A stretch of DNA of 64,000 nt from DATARH01 sp963789255 (lineage in GTDB: Bacteria > Pseudomonadota > Alphaproteobacteria > ATCC43930 > CGMCC-115725): positions 1,860,001 through 1,924,000 of the forward strand of contig CAWBJW010000002.1 in the NCBI GenBank assembly GCA_963789255.1. The letters run 5' to 3'. Shown piece after piece: positions 53,727 through 64,000 of the stretch (position 1 is the stretch's first letter; each line of letters begins with the position of its first letter). A model generated the notes under the pieces. The model ran no database searches. It saw nothing but the letters and a program-made list of their open reading frames with translations, and was not told the DNA's origin. Position numbers and translations under genes: made by a program.

Positions 53727-54740
53727 TCAATCGCGCGCGACCTTGACGGGCTGGTGCGTCGCCGCCGAGCGGACGATCGCCTCGAAGGCGGCGACGCCAT
53801 GCAATACCTCGTCGGCGGTGATCGGGTAGGGCATCTCGCCGCGGATCGCTGCGGCGAACGCTTCCAGCTCGGCGAGAATATTGTTGAACCCGCGATGCTC
53901 GATGATTTCGGGCGCCGGCTGGCTGTGGCGGCCGGCCGGCATCGCGTCGGGAGCCGGAGTGAAATGGAAATCGAACTGCGGGGTTAACAATTCGGCGCAG
54001 CCCTTGCTGCCGAACACCGCGAGACGATAGCTGACCGCCGTCACCAGCGATGAGAGCAGCGCCGCCGACATGCCGCTGGCCAGCATAAACATGACGCTGG
54101 TGGTGTCGTCGGCATCGTAGCTGACGGCGCGGCGCAGGCTCGTCGCATAGACCTCCTCGATCGTGCCGAAGAGGTGGATTATCGCATCGAGATTGTGCAC
54201 GCCCATCGCGGTCATGCCGCCGGCCGGCGCCTCGCCCGGGTCGGCGCGCCAGGATTGCGGGTCCATGAACAGGCCCGCCGGCCCGTTCTGCTCGGCATAG
54301 CAATGGGCGATCGTGCCGAGCCGGCCATCGTCGATCCGCGCCTTCAGCTCCTTCATGCCGGGATGGAAGCGGCGCGGGTAGGCGACGCCGAGCACGACCC
54401 CGGCCCGCGCCACCGCGTCGAGCGCCCGGACGGCGCTGCGCCGGTCGAGGGTGAACGGCTTTTCCATGAAGACGTGCTTGCCGGAAGCCGCGGCCTGCTC
54501 GACCTGGGCCCCGTGCTCGCTGTGCGGGGTCGCGAAGACGACCGCATCGATCGCCGGGTCGGCGAGGATATCGTCGATTCTGTCCCGGAGCACAATGCCG
54601 TGCTCGGCGCAGAACGCCTCGGCATGGGCGCGCGTGCGGTTGTGCCCCGAGGTGAAGCGGATCGCGCTGCTCTTGCCCTGCACCGCGCCGACAAGCGTGC
54701 GGCCCCACCGCCCGATCCCGACCATCGCCGCCCGAATCAT
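53727..54740 (-). CDS. Gfo/Idh/MocA family oxidoreductase
   Basis: 337 residues, NAD(P)-binding Rossmann domain (MVGIGRWGRTLVGAVQG) followed by the family's EKP motif KHVFMEKPFTL, whose Lys contributes to catalysis, and a C-terminal beta-sheet domain (GGMTAMGVHNLDAIIHLFGT). Such enzymes oxidise or reduce sugar ring carbons, inositols or related compounds. It is 80 bases downstream of the restriction-modification gene and 23 bases upstream of the 2-hydroxyacid dehydrogenase, same strand. Substrate unknown. Confidence 0.88.
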   Translation of the reverse strand: MIRAAMVGIGRWGRTLVGAVQGKSSAIRFTSGHNRTRAHAEAFCAEHGIVLRDRIDDILADPAIDAVVFATPHSEHGAQVEQAAASGKHVFMEKPFTLDRRSAVRALDAVARAGVVLGVAYPRRFHPGMKELKARIDDGRLGTIAHCYAEQNGPAGLFMDPQSWRADPGEAPAGGMTAMGVHNLDAIIHLFGTIEEVYATSLRRAVSYDADDTTSVMFMLASGMSAALLSSLVTAVSYRLAVFGSKGCAELLTPQFDFHFTPAPDAMPAGRHSQPAPEIIEHRGFNNILAELEAFAAAIRGEMPYPITADEVLHGVAAFEAIVRSAATHQPVKVARD

Positions 54741-54820
54741 GCGCTCTCCTCCCGCGCTCCTGCTATCCGGCCAGGGTTTTACACATTGCACAGGGCGGCG
54801 GCCACCATCGGGAGCGCTTA

Positions 54821-57800
54821 TCAGCCGTCGAGAAGCCGGGCAACGAGGGTGTCGATCTCCTGCGCGATGCCCGCCTCCGCCAGCGCGGTGCGGATGAGGC
54901 CGCGGGCGCGCTGGAATTTCACGCCTTCGGGAAGCTCCACGGCTGCGGCGAGTCTCTCGGCCCGCTCGGCAGCCCGAGCCAGGGCGAGATGCAGTCGCGC
55001 CTTGAGGTCGAAGCGTGGGATCGGAAGGTTGAACATGACCTTGTCGAAATGCCGCGCGCCCCATTGTCCGCGCGCTTGGTATTCCGCGATCCGGCTCCGC
55101 ACGGTCTCACTGTTCAGGATCGCGGCGAGGTAACCTGCCTCGTGCTCGCTGCCCGGCACCAGCCAGTACAGCATGGTGTCGATCACCGCTTCGCGATCGC
55201 GGACCACACAGGCGGCCGGGATCGTCCCGGCTTTCGCGTAGACGATGCGTAGGGGAGCCAACGGGAATTGCCCCGCCAGCTTGTTGTAGTAGTTCCACCA
55301 CGCTGTGAGTGTAACCTCTCCGCTTTGCCCAAATCGCCTCGGCCTCGCGCAACCAACCGCGCAGGCCGCCGAAGCCACGATTTGCAGCGCCTTCGGCGTC
55401 GAGTACGTGGCCCCGCTCCGTTACCGGGATGACTCCCTCGAAAGGGCGAAATATCCGATATGGCAGGATGCTCTCGCCGAGCAGTACGCGTCGAAGAAAC
55501 TCTGCCTCGACCGGGGCCTCGATCCCCGGCAGGCCCTTCCACGGGGCCTTTTCCTGCGGGCTGCGGCGGCTCGTAACCAATGGAGCACTCGGATTCGCGC
55601 CAAGCCGGCCGGATGGCCCCCGCTCGACGAGGCATAGGAAGCGCGGGAACAGGGTAGCTCCCTGGTGGAAAGCATTGCGGTACGGCGAGCCGCCTTCGAA
55701 CGCGCCGACCGTCGGTGCCGGGGCGCCTTCCGTCACCTGCAATTTCGCGTCCGCGACCTCCTCCGGGGCATCGCGCAGCGGCAGCCAGCCGGAATAGGCG
55801 CGCACCTGATCGGGGATCGGATGCGATGTGCCGCGCTTGCGTCCGAACACCGTGCAGGACGGCACCGGGAAAAGCGGCTGGACCGAATCGTCCATTGTCC
55901 AGGCCTCGTCCCAGGCGATTTTCACCGAGCGGGACGAGCCGGATCGAAATTTCTCGAACTGCCCGCGGGTCAGCGCCGCGAGCGGCATCACGAACGCCAA
56001 CCGGCCGCCGGAGCGCAGATAGAGGTGAGCGGCGCGCACCAGAAACAGCGCACTGAGGTCGTTCTGTGTGGCGAACCTGCCGCCGACATACACCCTTTCA
56101 TCCCGCGCCAGTTCCTTGAACCGCTTTTGCAGGTCCGCGCTCATGTGGCGGAAGGCGAGCCAGGGCGGGTTGCCGATGACGACGTTCGCCCACCCGCCGG
56201 CCGCCGAGTAGGCGAGCGGGCGCGACAGGTTGCGTGCGACATAGGCCCAGATCGTGTCGCGCCGGTCGCGCCGCAGCCGGTCGAAGGTGATGTAGGTTTT
56301 TCCGAGGTCTTCGATCGCGAGCTTTTGTTCCTGGGTCACGTCGGCGCGGTAGTGCTCCTCGGTGATGCGAAAAAGCGCAGCTTCGATCTGCGCTTGGTTC
56401 AGGCCTTCGAGCGAGCCGCTGCGCATCCGCTCGATCGCCTTGTCGAACAGCGCCGGATCGCGGCAGAAGGTTTCAGGAAAATCGAACTGCTCGCGGCCGT
56501 TGCCGTTGCTCTCGCCGCTTTGGCCGTCGCCGGCCGGGGGCGGGGGCACGCGAATGACCAGTTCCTTGCCGGCCATGAACTCGGAGATCGACAGACTGCA
56601 TCGCGTCGCCGAGATAGACCGGGATCGACAAGGCCCCCGCGCGGTAGCCGAGGGCGGGCGCCAGCGCCAGGAGGTAGGTCACGCGCGCGATGATGACCGC
56701 GACGGGGTGAATATCCGTCCCGGCGATATGGGCGCAGGCCTCGGCCGCGCGCCGCTCGCGCGCCATGTCGGCATCCTCGGCTTCCGCGAGGAAATAGCGG
56801 ATCGCATGGAACAGGAACGTGCCCGAACCGCAGCCAGGATCGAGCACGCGCTGTTCCAGCGGGCGGTCAACGGCTCGCCGCACCATCTTCGCCGCCAGCC
56901 AATCCGGTGTGTAATATTCGCCGAGCCCGTGCCGCTCTTCGCGATCGATCAGCAATTCGTAGAGGATCTTCAGAACGTCGCTTTCCACTTCGGCGAGGCG
57001 GAAGCGGCGGACATGGTTCATGATACGGCGGACCAGCGCCTCGCCCTCGGCGTCGGCCACCACCCAGTCGAAGAAATCGCTCTCGACCGCGCCGTTGATC
57101 CCCGCCGCGGCGAAGGCGTCGCCCGAGAGCAACCGTTCTGGCTCGTCTTCGCCCAATTTCATGACGGCGAGTGCGATGCATTTCGCCACGACGACCAGGA
57201 AAGTGTGCTGGAACCACAGCACGTCGCTTTCGACCTCGCGCCCGTAAACGAGCTTCAGCAGGTCGGCCCATAATTGCCGTTTGAGCGCAACGACCGGATC
57301 GCCCTTCAGCTTCGCCCAAAGCGAGATCAGTTCTGTATTGACACGACGATAGGGGACGGAGTCGCCGCCGAGCTCGTGCGCGAATCGTCAGCGGATCGGG
57401 CGGCAACGAAGATTTGAGCGCTACCGCGCCGTCCAGCCAGGCGAGGAATGCTCCGGCATGCTCCGGATCCAGCACCGTGCGCTTGAGCACGATGAGTTTC
57501 CCGGCCTCCAACTCGAAAACCGCCCATTTGTGGCCGTCGGAGGCTATCCCGACGAAATGTTCCTTTTCCTCGCGCTCGCGGTCGGCGAGGTAATCGGGCA
57601 TCCGCCGCTCGACATCTTGCCATTCCCTATCGAGATCGCTCTTAGCCTCGAAAACGGTGCGTCCGATCAGAGCGTCGAGCCGGCCGCGAACTTCGGGGAC
57701 GCGGCGCTCGAACTCAAGCGCCCCCAACTCGACGCCAAATTCCGCGACCAGCAATTGCTGGAAACCGGCCTTTACCTCGTCATGCCCGGGACGGCCGGCG

Positions 57801-57841
57801 AGATGATGCAAAAGGTCGAGCGTCGTTTGCGGGAGGGGCAT
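54821..57841 (-). CDS. Single-chain restriction-modification enzyme (Eco57I/type IIG-like), three apparent +1 frameshifts
   Basis: About 1005 residues read as one protein after removing extra bases at about 57380, 56595 and 55322. Domains: an N-terminal PD-(D/E)xK nuclease-like segment with RGRLDALIGRTVFEAKSD (Asp, then Glu-x-Lys); a helical part; an N6-adenine methyltransferase with motif I in RVLDPGCGSGTFLFHAIRYF and motif IV in VVIGNPPWLAF; and a C-terminal specificity region (WWNYYNKLAGQFPL, ARHFDKVMFNLPIPRFD). This layout is that of bifunctional type IIG enzymes. In the written sequence it falls into four pieces. It stands alone, with no separate methylase or specificity gene nearby; likely a host defence gene, inserted between hdaA and ppk. 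Confidence 0.75.
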
Positions 57842-57902
57842 TTCGGTCCCTTCGGAATCGCAAAAGGGAGTCTAACTGATCTGCGGGGGTTTTCCGAAAT
57901 GA

Positions 57903-57921
57903 GCGCGTTCTCCTAACGCGC
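57903..57921. promoter_or_regulatory. Perfect 7-bp hairpin between the divergent R-M and ppk genes
   Basis: GCGCGTT, loop CTCCT, AACGCGC. It lies 62 bases upstream of the restriction-modification gene start and 100 bases upstream of ppk. There is no T-tract. It could be an operator for either gene, or merely a structured leader. Confidence 0.35.
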
Positions 57922-58020
57922 AGGAAATCGCTTGCAGCGCATCGCATGACACCGGCCCCACCGCGCGGTAGAATCGCCGCCGCCAGCCCGCCATATCAGA
58001 GGCGGGGCAGGAGGGACGCG

Positions 58021-60198
58021 GTGACCAACAGCGCGCAGATCGTCGAAATCCGCCAAGGCGAATCGAAGGTGGGCGATCCCCTGTCGCCGGCGCGCTTCAT
58101 CAACCGCGAGCTGTCTTGGCTCGCCTTCAACGAGCGCGTGCTGGCCGAATCCGACAATCGCCGCCATCCGCTGTTGGAGCGGCTGCGCTTTCTGTCGATT
58201 TCGGCAAACAACCTCGACGAGTTCTACATGGTCCGGGTCGCCGGGCTCAAAGGCCAGCACCTCGCCGGGATCAAGACGCTGAGCCAGGACGGCCTCTCCC
58301 CGGCGCAACAGCTCGAGGCGATCCACGAGCGCGCCGGAACCTTGATGGAAGCCCAGCAGGTGACCTGGCTGTCGCTGCGCCATCAGCTTGCCGAGGCCGG
58401 CGTCGCGGTGGTCGAACCGACCGATCTCGAACCCGGCGACCGCGCCTGGCTCGAAACGCGGTTCATGGCCGATATCTTTCCGGTGCTGACGCCGCTGGCG
58501 ATGGACCCGGCCCATCCCTTTCCGTTTGTCGCCAATCGCGGGTTCGGGCTGGCGCTGCAGCTCGAGCGGGTCAGCGACAATGTGCGGTTGCAGGCGCTGA
58601 TCCTGATCCCCGCCGCGGTCGACCGCTTTATCCGCCTGCCGGGCACCCGCATCCGTTTTCTGCCGATCGAGCAGATGATCGCGCTGTTTCTCGACCATTT
58701 GTTCCCCGGCTTCGCGGTCGTCGCGCAGGGCGTCTTTCGGGTGTTGCGCGACAGCGAGGTCGAGCTCGAGGAAGAGGCCGAAGACCTCGTCAGCCTGTTC
58801 GAGAGCGCGCTCAAGCGGCGCCGCCGCGGCCATGTCATCCACCTCGGCGTCGATGCGCGGATGCCCTCTGATCTGCGGCGGTTTTTGAGCGAGAACCTGG
58901 ACGCCGCACCGGCCGATGTGTTCGCAACGCCGGGGATCCTCGGTCTCGACGACACCGCGCAGCTGATCACCGACGAGCGTCCCGATCTGATCTTCACCCC
59001 CTACAATCCGCGATTTCCCGAGCGTATTCGCGATTTCGGCGGCGATTGCTTCGCCGCGATCCGGCAGAAGGACATCGTCGTCCATCATCCCTATGAGAGT
59101 TTCGACGTCGTCGTCCAGTTCCTGCGCCAGGCGGCGCGCGACCCGGCGGTCGTCGCGATCAAGCAGACGCTCTATCGCACCAGCGAGGACAGCCCGATCG
59201 TCACGGAGCTGGCCGAGGCGGCCGAAGCGGGCAAGTCGGTCACCGCGATGATCGAGCTGAAGGCGCGTTTCGACGAGGAGGCCAACATCCGCTGGGCGCA
59301 TGAGCTGGAGCGCGCCGGCGTGCAGGTGGTCTATGGCTTTATGCAGCTGAAGACGCACGCCAAGGTGTCGCTGGTGGTGCGCCGCGAGGGCGGCGAATTG
59401 CGCTCCTACGTCCATTTCGGGACCGGCAACTACCACCCCTACACCGCCAAGGTTTACACCGATCTGTCGTTCTTCACCTGCGACCCGGCATTGTGCCGGG
59501 ACGCCGCCCGGCTGTTCAATTTCATGACCGGCTATGCCCGCCCGGCCAGCCTCGAAAAGATCGCGGTGGCCCCGATCAACCTGCGGGCGCGCATCGCCGA
59601 GCTGATCGAGGCCGAGATCGCCAATGCGCGGGCCGGCAAGCCGGCGCAGATCTGGGCCAAGCTCAATTCGCTCGTCGACCCGGCGATTATCGACCTGTTG
59701 TACAAGGCCTCGCAGGCCGGGGTCGGCATCGACCTCGTGGTGCGCGGGATCTGCTGCCTGCGGCCGGGCGTCCCCGGGATGTCGGAGAACATCCGGGTCA
59801 AGAGCATCATCGGGCGCTTTCTCGAGCACGGCCGGGTCGTCTGTTTCGGCAACGGCAACAAGCTGCCGTCGGACCAGGCCAAGGTGTTCATCAGCTCGGC
59901 CGATTGGATGCCGCGCAATTTCGACGGGCGCGTCGAGGCGCTGGTGCCGATCGAGAATGTGACCGTGCATCGCCAGATCCTCGACGAGATCATGGTGGCC
60001 AATCTGCGCGATACCTTGCAAAGCTGGAACCTGGCGCCGGACGGGACGTATACGCGCGCCGCCGCCGATGAGGAGGGGTTCTCCGCCCACACCTATTTCA
60101 TGACCAATCCGAGCCTCTCGGGCCGCGGCAAGGCCTTGCGGCGCGCCCCCGGTCGGCCGGCTGCCCTGGCCGCCGTCCCGGGGGTCGCGGCGCGCTGA
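58021..60198 (+). CDS. ppk: Polyphosphate kinase 1
   Basis: Makes inorganic polyphosphate from ATP, reversibly; membrane-associated. 725 residues from the GTG at 58021, which has AGGAGGG upstream; an in-frame ATG 57946 adds an unconserved leader. Begins FINRELSWLAFNERVLAESD and contains ANNLDEFYMVRVAGLKGQ, FTPYNPRFPERI, KQTLYRTSEDSPIV, ELKARFDEEANIRWAHELE and VVYGFMQLKTHAKVSLVVRR with the phosphorylated His, plus VHFGTGNYHPYTAKVYTDLS. Ppx/GppA follows 18 bases on, the standard operon. Confidence 0.96.
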   Translation: MTNSAQIVEIRQGESKVGDPLSPARFINRELSWLAFNERVLAESDNRRHPLLERLRFLSISANNLDEFYMVRVAGLKGQHLAGIKTLSQDGLSPAQQLEAIHERAGTLMEAQQVTWLSLRHQLAEAGVAVVEPTDLEPGDRAWLETRFMADIFPVLTPLAMDPAHPFPFVANRGFGLALQLERVSDNVRLQALILIPAAVDRFIRLPGTRIRFLPIEQMIALFLDHLFPGFAVVAQGVFRVLRDSEVELEEEAEDLVSLFESALKRRRRGHVIHLGVDARMPSDLRRFLSENLDAAPADVFATPGILGLDDTAQLITDERPDLIFTPYNPRFPERIRDFGGDCFAAIRQKDIVVHHPYESFDVVVQFLRQAARDPAVVAIKQTLYRTSEDSPIVTELAEAAEAGKSVTAMIELKARFDEEANIRWAHELERAGVQVVYGFMQLKTHAKVSLVVRREGGELRSYVHFGTGNYHPYTAKVYTDLSFFTCDPALCRDAARLFNFMTGYARPASLEKIAVAPINLRARIAELIEAEIANARAGKPAQIWAKLNSLVDPAIIDLLYKASQAGVGIDLVVRGICCLRPGVPGMSENIRVKSIIGRFLEHGRVVCFGNGNKLPSDQAKVFISSADWMPRNFDGRVEALVPIENVTVHRQILDEIMVANLRDTLQSWNLAPDGTYTRAAADEEGFSAHTYFMTNPSLSGRGKALRRAPGRPAALAAVPGVAAR

Positions 60199-60215
60199 GA
60201 GCGGCAGCCGCAGCA

Positions 60216-61733
60216 ATGCCCGGCTCCAACGCACCCGGCGCCCCGGGTCGTATCGCCGTCGTCGATGTCGGGTCCAATTCGCTGCGCCTCGTCGTGTTCG
60301 AGCGGCTCGGCGCGAGCTTGCTGCCGCTGCTCAACGAAAAGGTCATGTGCGCCCTCGGGCGGGGTATCGCCGCTACCGGAATGCTGAGCCCGCAAGGGAT
60401 CGAACTCGCCTTCGCCAATCTGCAACGGTTTGTTGCCCTGGCCCGCGCGTTGGGCGTTGATCATCTGGCGATCATAGCGACCGCGGCGGTGCGCGATGCG
60501 CGCGATGGCCGCGCCTTTGCCGCTGAAGCGGAGCGCCAATGCGGCGTACCGGTGCGCGTCATCGACGGCGGCGAGGAAGCCCGGCTGTCGGCGGCCGGCG
60601 TCTTGGCCGGGATCCGCGAGGCCGAGGGCGTCGTCAGCGATCTCGGCGGCGGCAGCGTCGAACTGGTGCGGATCGCCGCCGGCGGCGATCCGCCAATCGG
60701 CGCCGGGGTGAGCCTGCCGCTCGGGCCGCTGCGCCTCGCCGAGCTTGGCGACAACCGTAAATCGGTCACCGAGACGATCGAGCGCGTGATCGCGGATGCG
60801 TCGGTGCTGCGCGCGGCCGCCGGCAAGACCCTGTACCTGGTCGGCGGTGCCTGGCGGGCGATCGCGCGACTGCACATGGAGCAGACGCACTATCCGCTGC
60901 ACATCATTCACGAATACACGATCCTCAGGCGGCAGGCGGAAGGGTTCCTCGATATCATCGCCGGCCAGTCCCGCCGATCGCTCGAACGCATCACCTCGAT
61001 CAGCCGCAGGCGCCTCGAAGTCGCGCCGCTCGCGGCGCTGATCCTGGGGCGGCTGATCGCGGTCGGCCGGCCCGAGCGGATCGTCTTCTCGGCGTTCGGG
61101 CTGCGCGAAGGGTACGCCCATGGTCTGTCGCCGACGGAGCCGCGCGTCGATCCGCTGATCGCGGCGGCTATGGGGATCGCGGCGGGTCAGAGCCGCGGGC
61201 ACGGCGACGGCGACCGTCTGCAGCGCTGGACCGCACCGATTTTCCCCGATCTCGACGACCGCGCGCGCCGGCTGCACCGCGCCGCCTGCTGGCTCAGCGA
61301 CTTTGCCTGGGCCGAGCATCCGGATTACCGCGCGGCGCATGCCTTCACCCGCAGCCTCACGATGCCGGTCGCCCAGCTTGATCATCACGAGCGGGTTTTC
61401 ATTGCCTCTGCGTTGCATGCGCGGTACGGCGGCGCGGCCGATGATCCGCTCAAGGCGACGATGCGCCCGCTGCTCGATGACGGCGCCGCGGACGAGGCGC
61501 GCTGTCTCGGTCTCGCGTTGCGGCTTGCCTACACCCTGTGCGGCGGCGCGCTGGAGCTGCTGGACCAGGTGCGGCTCGCGCGCGGTCCGTACGGCCTCGA
61601 CCTGGAGTTGCCCCCAACCGGCAGCCTTTTCATCGGGGAGGCGGTAACCCGGCGCCTCGATGCGCTCGGCCGCGCGCTCGGCCTGGCGACGCGCACCATG
61701 CGGCACCTAAGCCCGAGCCGGGCGCTCGCGTAA
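60216..61733 (+). CDS. ppx: Ppx/GppA exopolyphosphatase
   Basis: Degrades polyphosphate from its end and may also hydrolyse pppGpp. 505 residues with the ASKHA (actin-like) fold: IAVVDVGSNSLRLVVFERLG as phosphate 1, ATAAVRDARDG, GEEARLSAAGVLAGI, and VVSDLGGGSVELVRI as phosphate 2. A C-terminal HD-like helical region (LHRAACWLSDFAWAEHPDYR, ALHARYGG) follows. The ATG 60216 is 18 bases after ppk. It converges on the DUF4167 gene with a 24-base gap. Confidence 0.94.
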   Translation: MPGSNAPGAPGRIAVVDVGSNSLRLVVFERLGASLLPLLNEKVMCALGRGIAATGMLSPQGIELAFANLQRFVALARALGVDHLAIIATAAVRDARDGRAFAAEAERQCGVPVRVIDGGEEARLSAAGVLAGIREAEGVVSDLGGGSVELVRIAAGGDPPIGAGVSLPLGPLRLAELGDNRKSVTETIERVIADASVLRAAAGKTLYLVGGAWRAIARLHMEQTHYPLHIIHEYTILRRQAEGFLDIIAGQSRRSLERITSISRRRLEVAPLAALILGRLIAVGRPERIVFSAFGLREGYAHGLSPTEPRVDPLIAAAMGIAAGQSRGHGDGDRLQRWTAPIFPDLDDRARRLHRAACWLSDFAWAEHPDYRAAHAFTRSLTMPVAQLDHHERVFIASALHARYGGAADDPLKATMRPLLDDGAADEARCLGLALRLAYTLCGGALELLDQVRLARGPYGLDLELPPTGSLFIGEAVTRRLDALGRALGLATRTMRHLSPSRALA

Positions 61734-61757
61734 CCCGGACCAGGGCCGCCGGCAGTC

Positions 61758-62213
61758 TCAATAAGACGACGGCTGGTCGTCGCCAGGCGAGGGGCCGAAG
61801 GGCGGCTGGGTTTGCTGGACCTCGGCCTCCTCGCCCTCGCGCGCCTCGTCGTCGTCGCCGCCGCCCATTTCGAGATCGGCCGGGGTGGTCGGCCGGGGCG
61901 GGCCATGACCCTGGCCCTCGCCCTGCGCATTCATGATCCGGAAATAATGCTCGGCGTGCTGATAGAGGTTTTCCGCGGCGACCCGGTCGCCGCTGGCCTG
62001 CGCCTCCCGCGCGAGCGCGACATAACGCTCGAATACCTGATAGGCATTGCCGCGAATTTTCACGTTCGGGCCGTTGCTGTCGAAAGTCTGGACGCGATGC
62101 GGCAGGCGTGGCCGGTTGTGATGCGGAGGACCGCCGCCCCCACCGCCGCCTCCGCCATACGGACCGCCGCCCCCATTGCGACCGCGTGATCGCTTGTTCT
62201 GTCCTGGCCTCAT
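61758..62213 (-). CDS. DUF4167 domain-containing protein
   Basis: 151 residues. A basic, Gly-rich N-terminus (RGRNGGGGPYGGGGGGGGG) looks RNA-binding, followed by the DUF4167 core: RVQTFDSNGPNVKIRGNAYQ, then VFERYVALAREAQASGDRVA and AENLYQHAEHYFRIMNAQ. The C-terminal tail is acidic and low complexity. Such proteins are found in alphaproteobacteria downstream of prmC; the function is unknown. The upstream gene prmC ends 178 bases before its ATG. Confidence 0.9.
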   Translation of the reverse strand: MRPGQNKRSRGRNGGGGPYGGGGGGGGGPPHHNRPRLPHRVQTFDSNGPNVKIRGNAYQVFERYVALAREAQASGDRVAAENLYQHAEHYFRIMNAQGEGQGHGPPRPTTPADLEMGGGDDDEAREGEEAEVQQTQPPFGPSPGDDQPSSY

Positions 62214-62391
62214 GACACCTGTCTAATCGCCGTGGATGGTGATGGACCCTGGGTCCGCTGGGAGCGCTGTCGGCCGCGGCTCAAACGCGGCAGGCTTGAC
62301 TGCGCCATCAATCTCGCGTGGCGCGAGGCTCCCGAACTGCGGCACCCTAGACGGGACGGCGGCGCATTCCAACCGTTTTCTGCGGCCACTA

Positions 62392-63236
62392 TTACCGGCG
62401 CGCGACGACAACGCGGACAATGCCGGCGAGGTCCGGCGCGAACCCATCGATGGCGAGAGCGCGCCGCGCCAGGATCGCGGCGACCGAATCGGCCTGACCC
62501 GACCCGATCTCGGCCGCGAAAAGCCCGCCCGGCCGCAACAGCCGAGGCAGATCCGCGGCAATCGCGCGGTAGGCCGAAAGCCCGTCCGCGCCGCCGTCGA
62601 GCGCTCTATCCGGGTCATGATCTCGAACCTCCGGCATCAGCCCGGCGATTGCCGATGTCGGGATATAGGGCGGATTGGCGACGACGACATCGAAAGGGCC
62701 AACGACTGCCCGCGCCCAATCCCCGACCGCGAAACCAGCGCGGCCGCCAAAACCGAGCAACTCGGCGTTGTGCCGAGCGGTCCGTGCCGCGCCGGGCGCG
62801 ATGTCGATGCCGGCCCCGCTCGCTTGCGGGAACTCCGACAGGAGGGCTAAGAGGAGGCAGCCGGTGCCGGTCCCGAGATCGAGAAAACGCAAAGCTGCGG
62901 AACGGTCGGGCAGTCGGGCCAGTACGGCCTCGACCACGGTTTCGCTCTCCGGGCGCGGGTCGAGCGTCGCGGCGGACAACAGAAAGTCGAGCCCCCAGAA
63001 CTCGCGCTCGCCGATGATCCGGCTCACCGGCTCGCGCGCGATCATCCGGCCCAGCATCAGAGCAGCCCGATCCTGCTCAACCGGAGCAACGGCGCGTTCC
63101 GGATAGGCGAACACCTCGGCGGCCGACAGTCGAAGCGCCGCCGCGAGCAGCCGGCGGGCATGCCGCCGCGGCTCATCGACCCCAGCCGCCGCCAGCGCCC
63201 CGGCGGCATCGTCCAGGGCAGAGCCGATTGTCGGCC

Positions 63237-63240
<4 letters not shown>
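62392..63240 (-). CDS. prmC: Peptide chain release factor N5-glutamine methyltransferase
   Basis: Methylates the Gln of the GGQ motif in release factors, boosting termination. 282 residues with the SAM motif FLDLGTGTGCLLLALLSEFP and the catalytic NPPY in VVVANPPYIPTSAI, and GEREFWGLDF with DPRPESETVVEAVL before it. The GTG at 63240 overlaps the prfA stop (GTGA), the conserved prfA-prmC arrangement. An N-terminal helical domain binds the release factor. Confidence 0.95.

Positions 63241-64000
<760 letters not shown>

Overview
The window is GC-rich chromosomal DNA of an alphaproteobacterium, most likely from the Rhodospirillales/Rhizobiales side. The evidence is gene content and order: purN, a DUF2066 protein, a CDP-alcohol phosphatidyltransferase, a PerM permease, hdaA, ppk and ppx in one neighbourhood; ctpA, an EnvC-type peptidase, gpmI and rppH together; an MbfA-type iron exporter; an aa3-oxidase subunit IV; and a D-tartrate dehydratase resembling the Bradyrhizobium enzyme. 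No rRNA, tRNA, CRISPR array or intact insertion sequence was seen.

Layout. 0-13 kb is mainly accessory and catabolic: an amidohydrolase, a MarR-EmrA-EmrB efflux operon, an SDR, a DUF4160/DUF2442 pair facing a small HEPN-like gene, two flavin-dependent luciferase-like oxidoreductases, a lactonase and methylmalonate-semialdehyde dehydrogenase. 13-27 kb is mostly core: a COG0523 GTPase, a threonine synthase-like enzyme, rnhA, thrB, a CDGSH protein, then a glycine riboswitch ahead of gcvT-gcvH-gcvPA-gcvPB, a UPF0182 membrane protein and an orphan FecB/BtuF-like binding protein. 27-32 kb holds an enolase-superfamily enzyme, an ABC membrane domain lacking its ATPase, a YkoP-like protein, a VOC protein and a TPR protein. 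32-37 kb is the rppH / ctpA / envC-like / gpmI block on the minus strand. 37-42 kb holds a sugar aminotransferase-acyltransferase pair, tartrate dehydratase, a PEP mutase/isocitrate lyase family enzyme and a decayed BrnT/BrnA module next to a cluster of palindromes. 42-48 kb holds a GAF/HD-GYP phosphodiesterase, an SDR, an aldo/keto reductase, MbfA and COX IV. 48-64 kb is the purN to ppx neighbourhood, interrupted by a minus-strand block (sixA, a D-2-hydroxyacid dehydrogenase, a Gfo/Idh oxidoreductase and a single-chain restriction-modification gene), and ends in DUF4167, prmC and prfA; prfA runs off the window.

A dominant oddity is that twelve genes, including housekeeping genes such as gcvT, gcvPB, ctpA and rppH, can only be read through by removing single extra bases: eighteen +1 insertions in all, mostly outside homopolymers. 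Protein similarity is intact on both sides of each. I treat these genes as probably functional and the insertions as probable sequencing errors, but as written they are frameshifted. The most interesting biology is the single-chain restriction-modification gene, the orphan BrnA antitoxin beside palindromic repeats, a 28-residue membrane peptide with a very strong ribosome binding site, the lone ABC membrane domain, the large insertion within the HD-GYP domain, and a 24-base inverted repeat bounding the gene-poor stretch at 6.8-7.4 kb.
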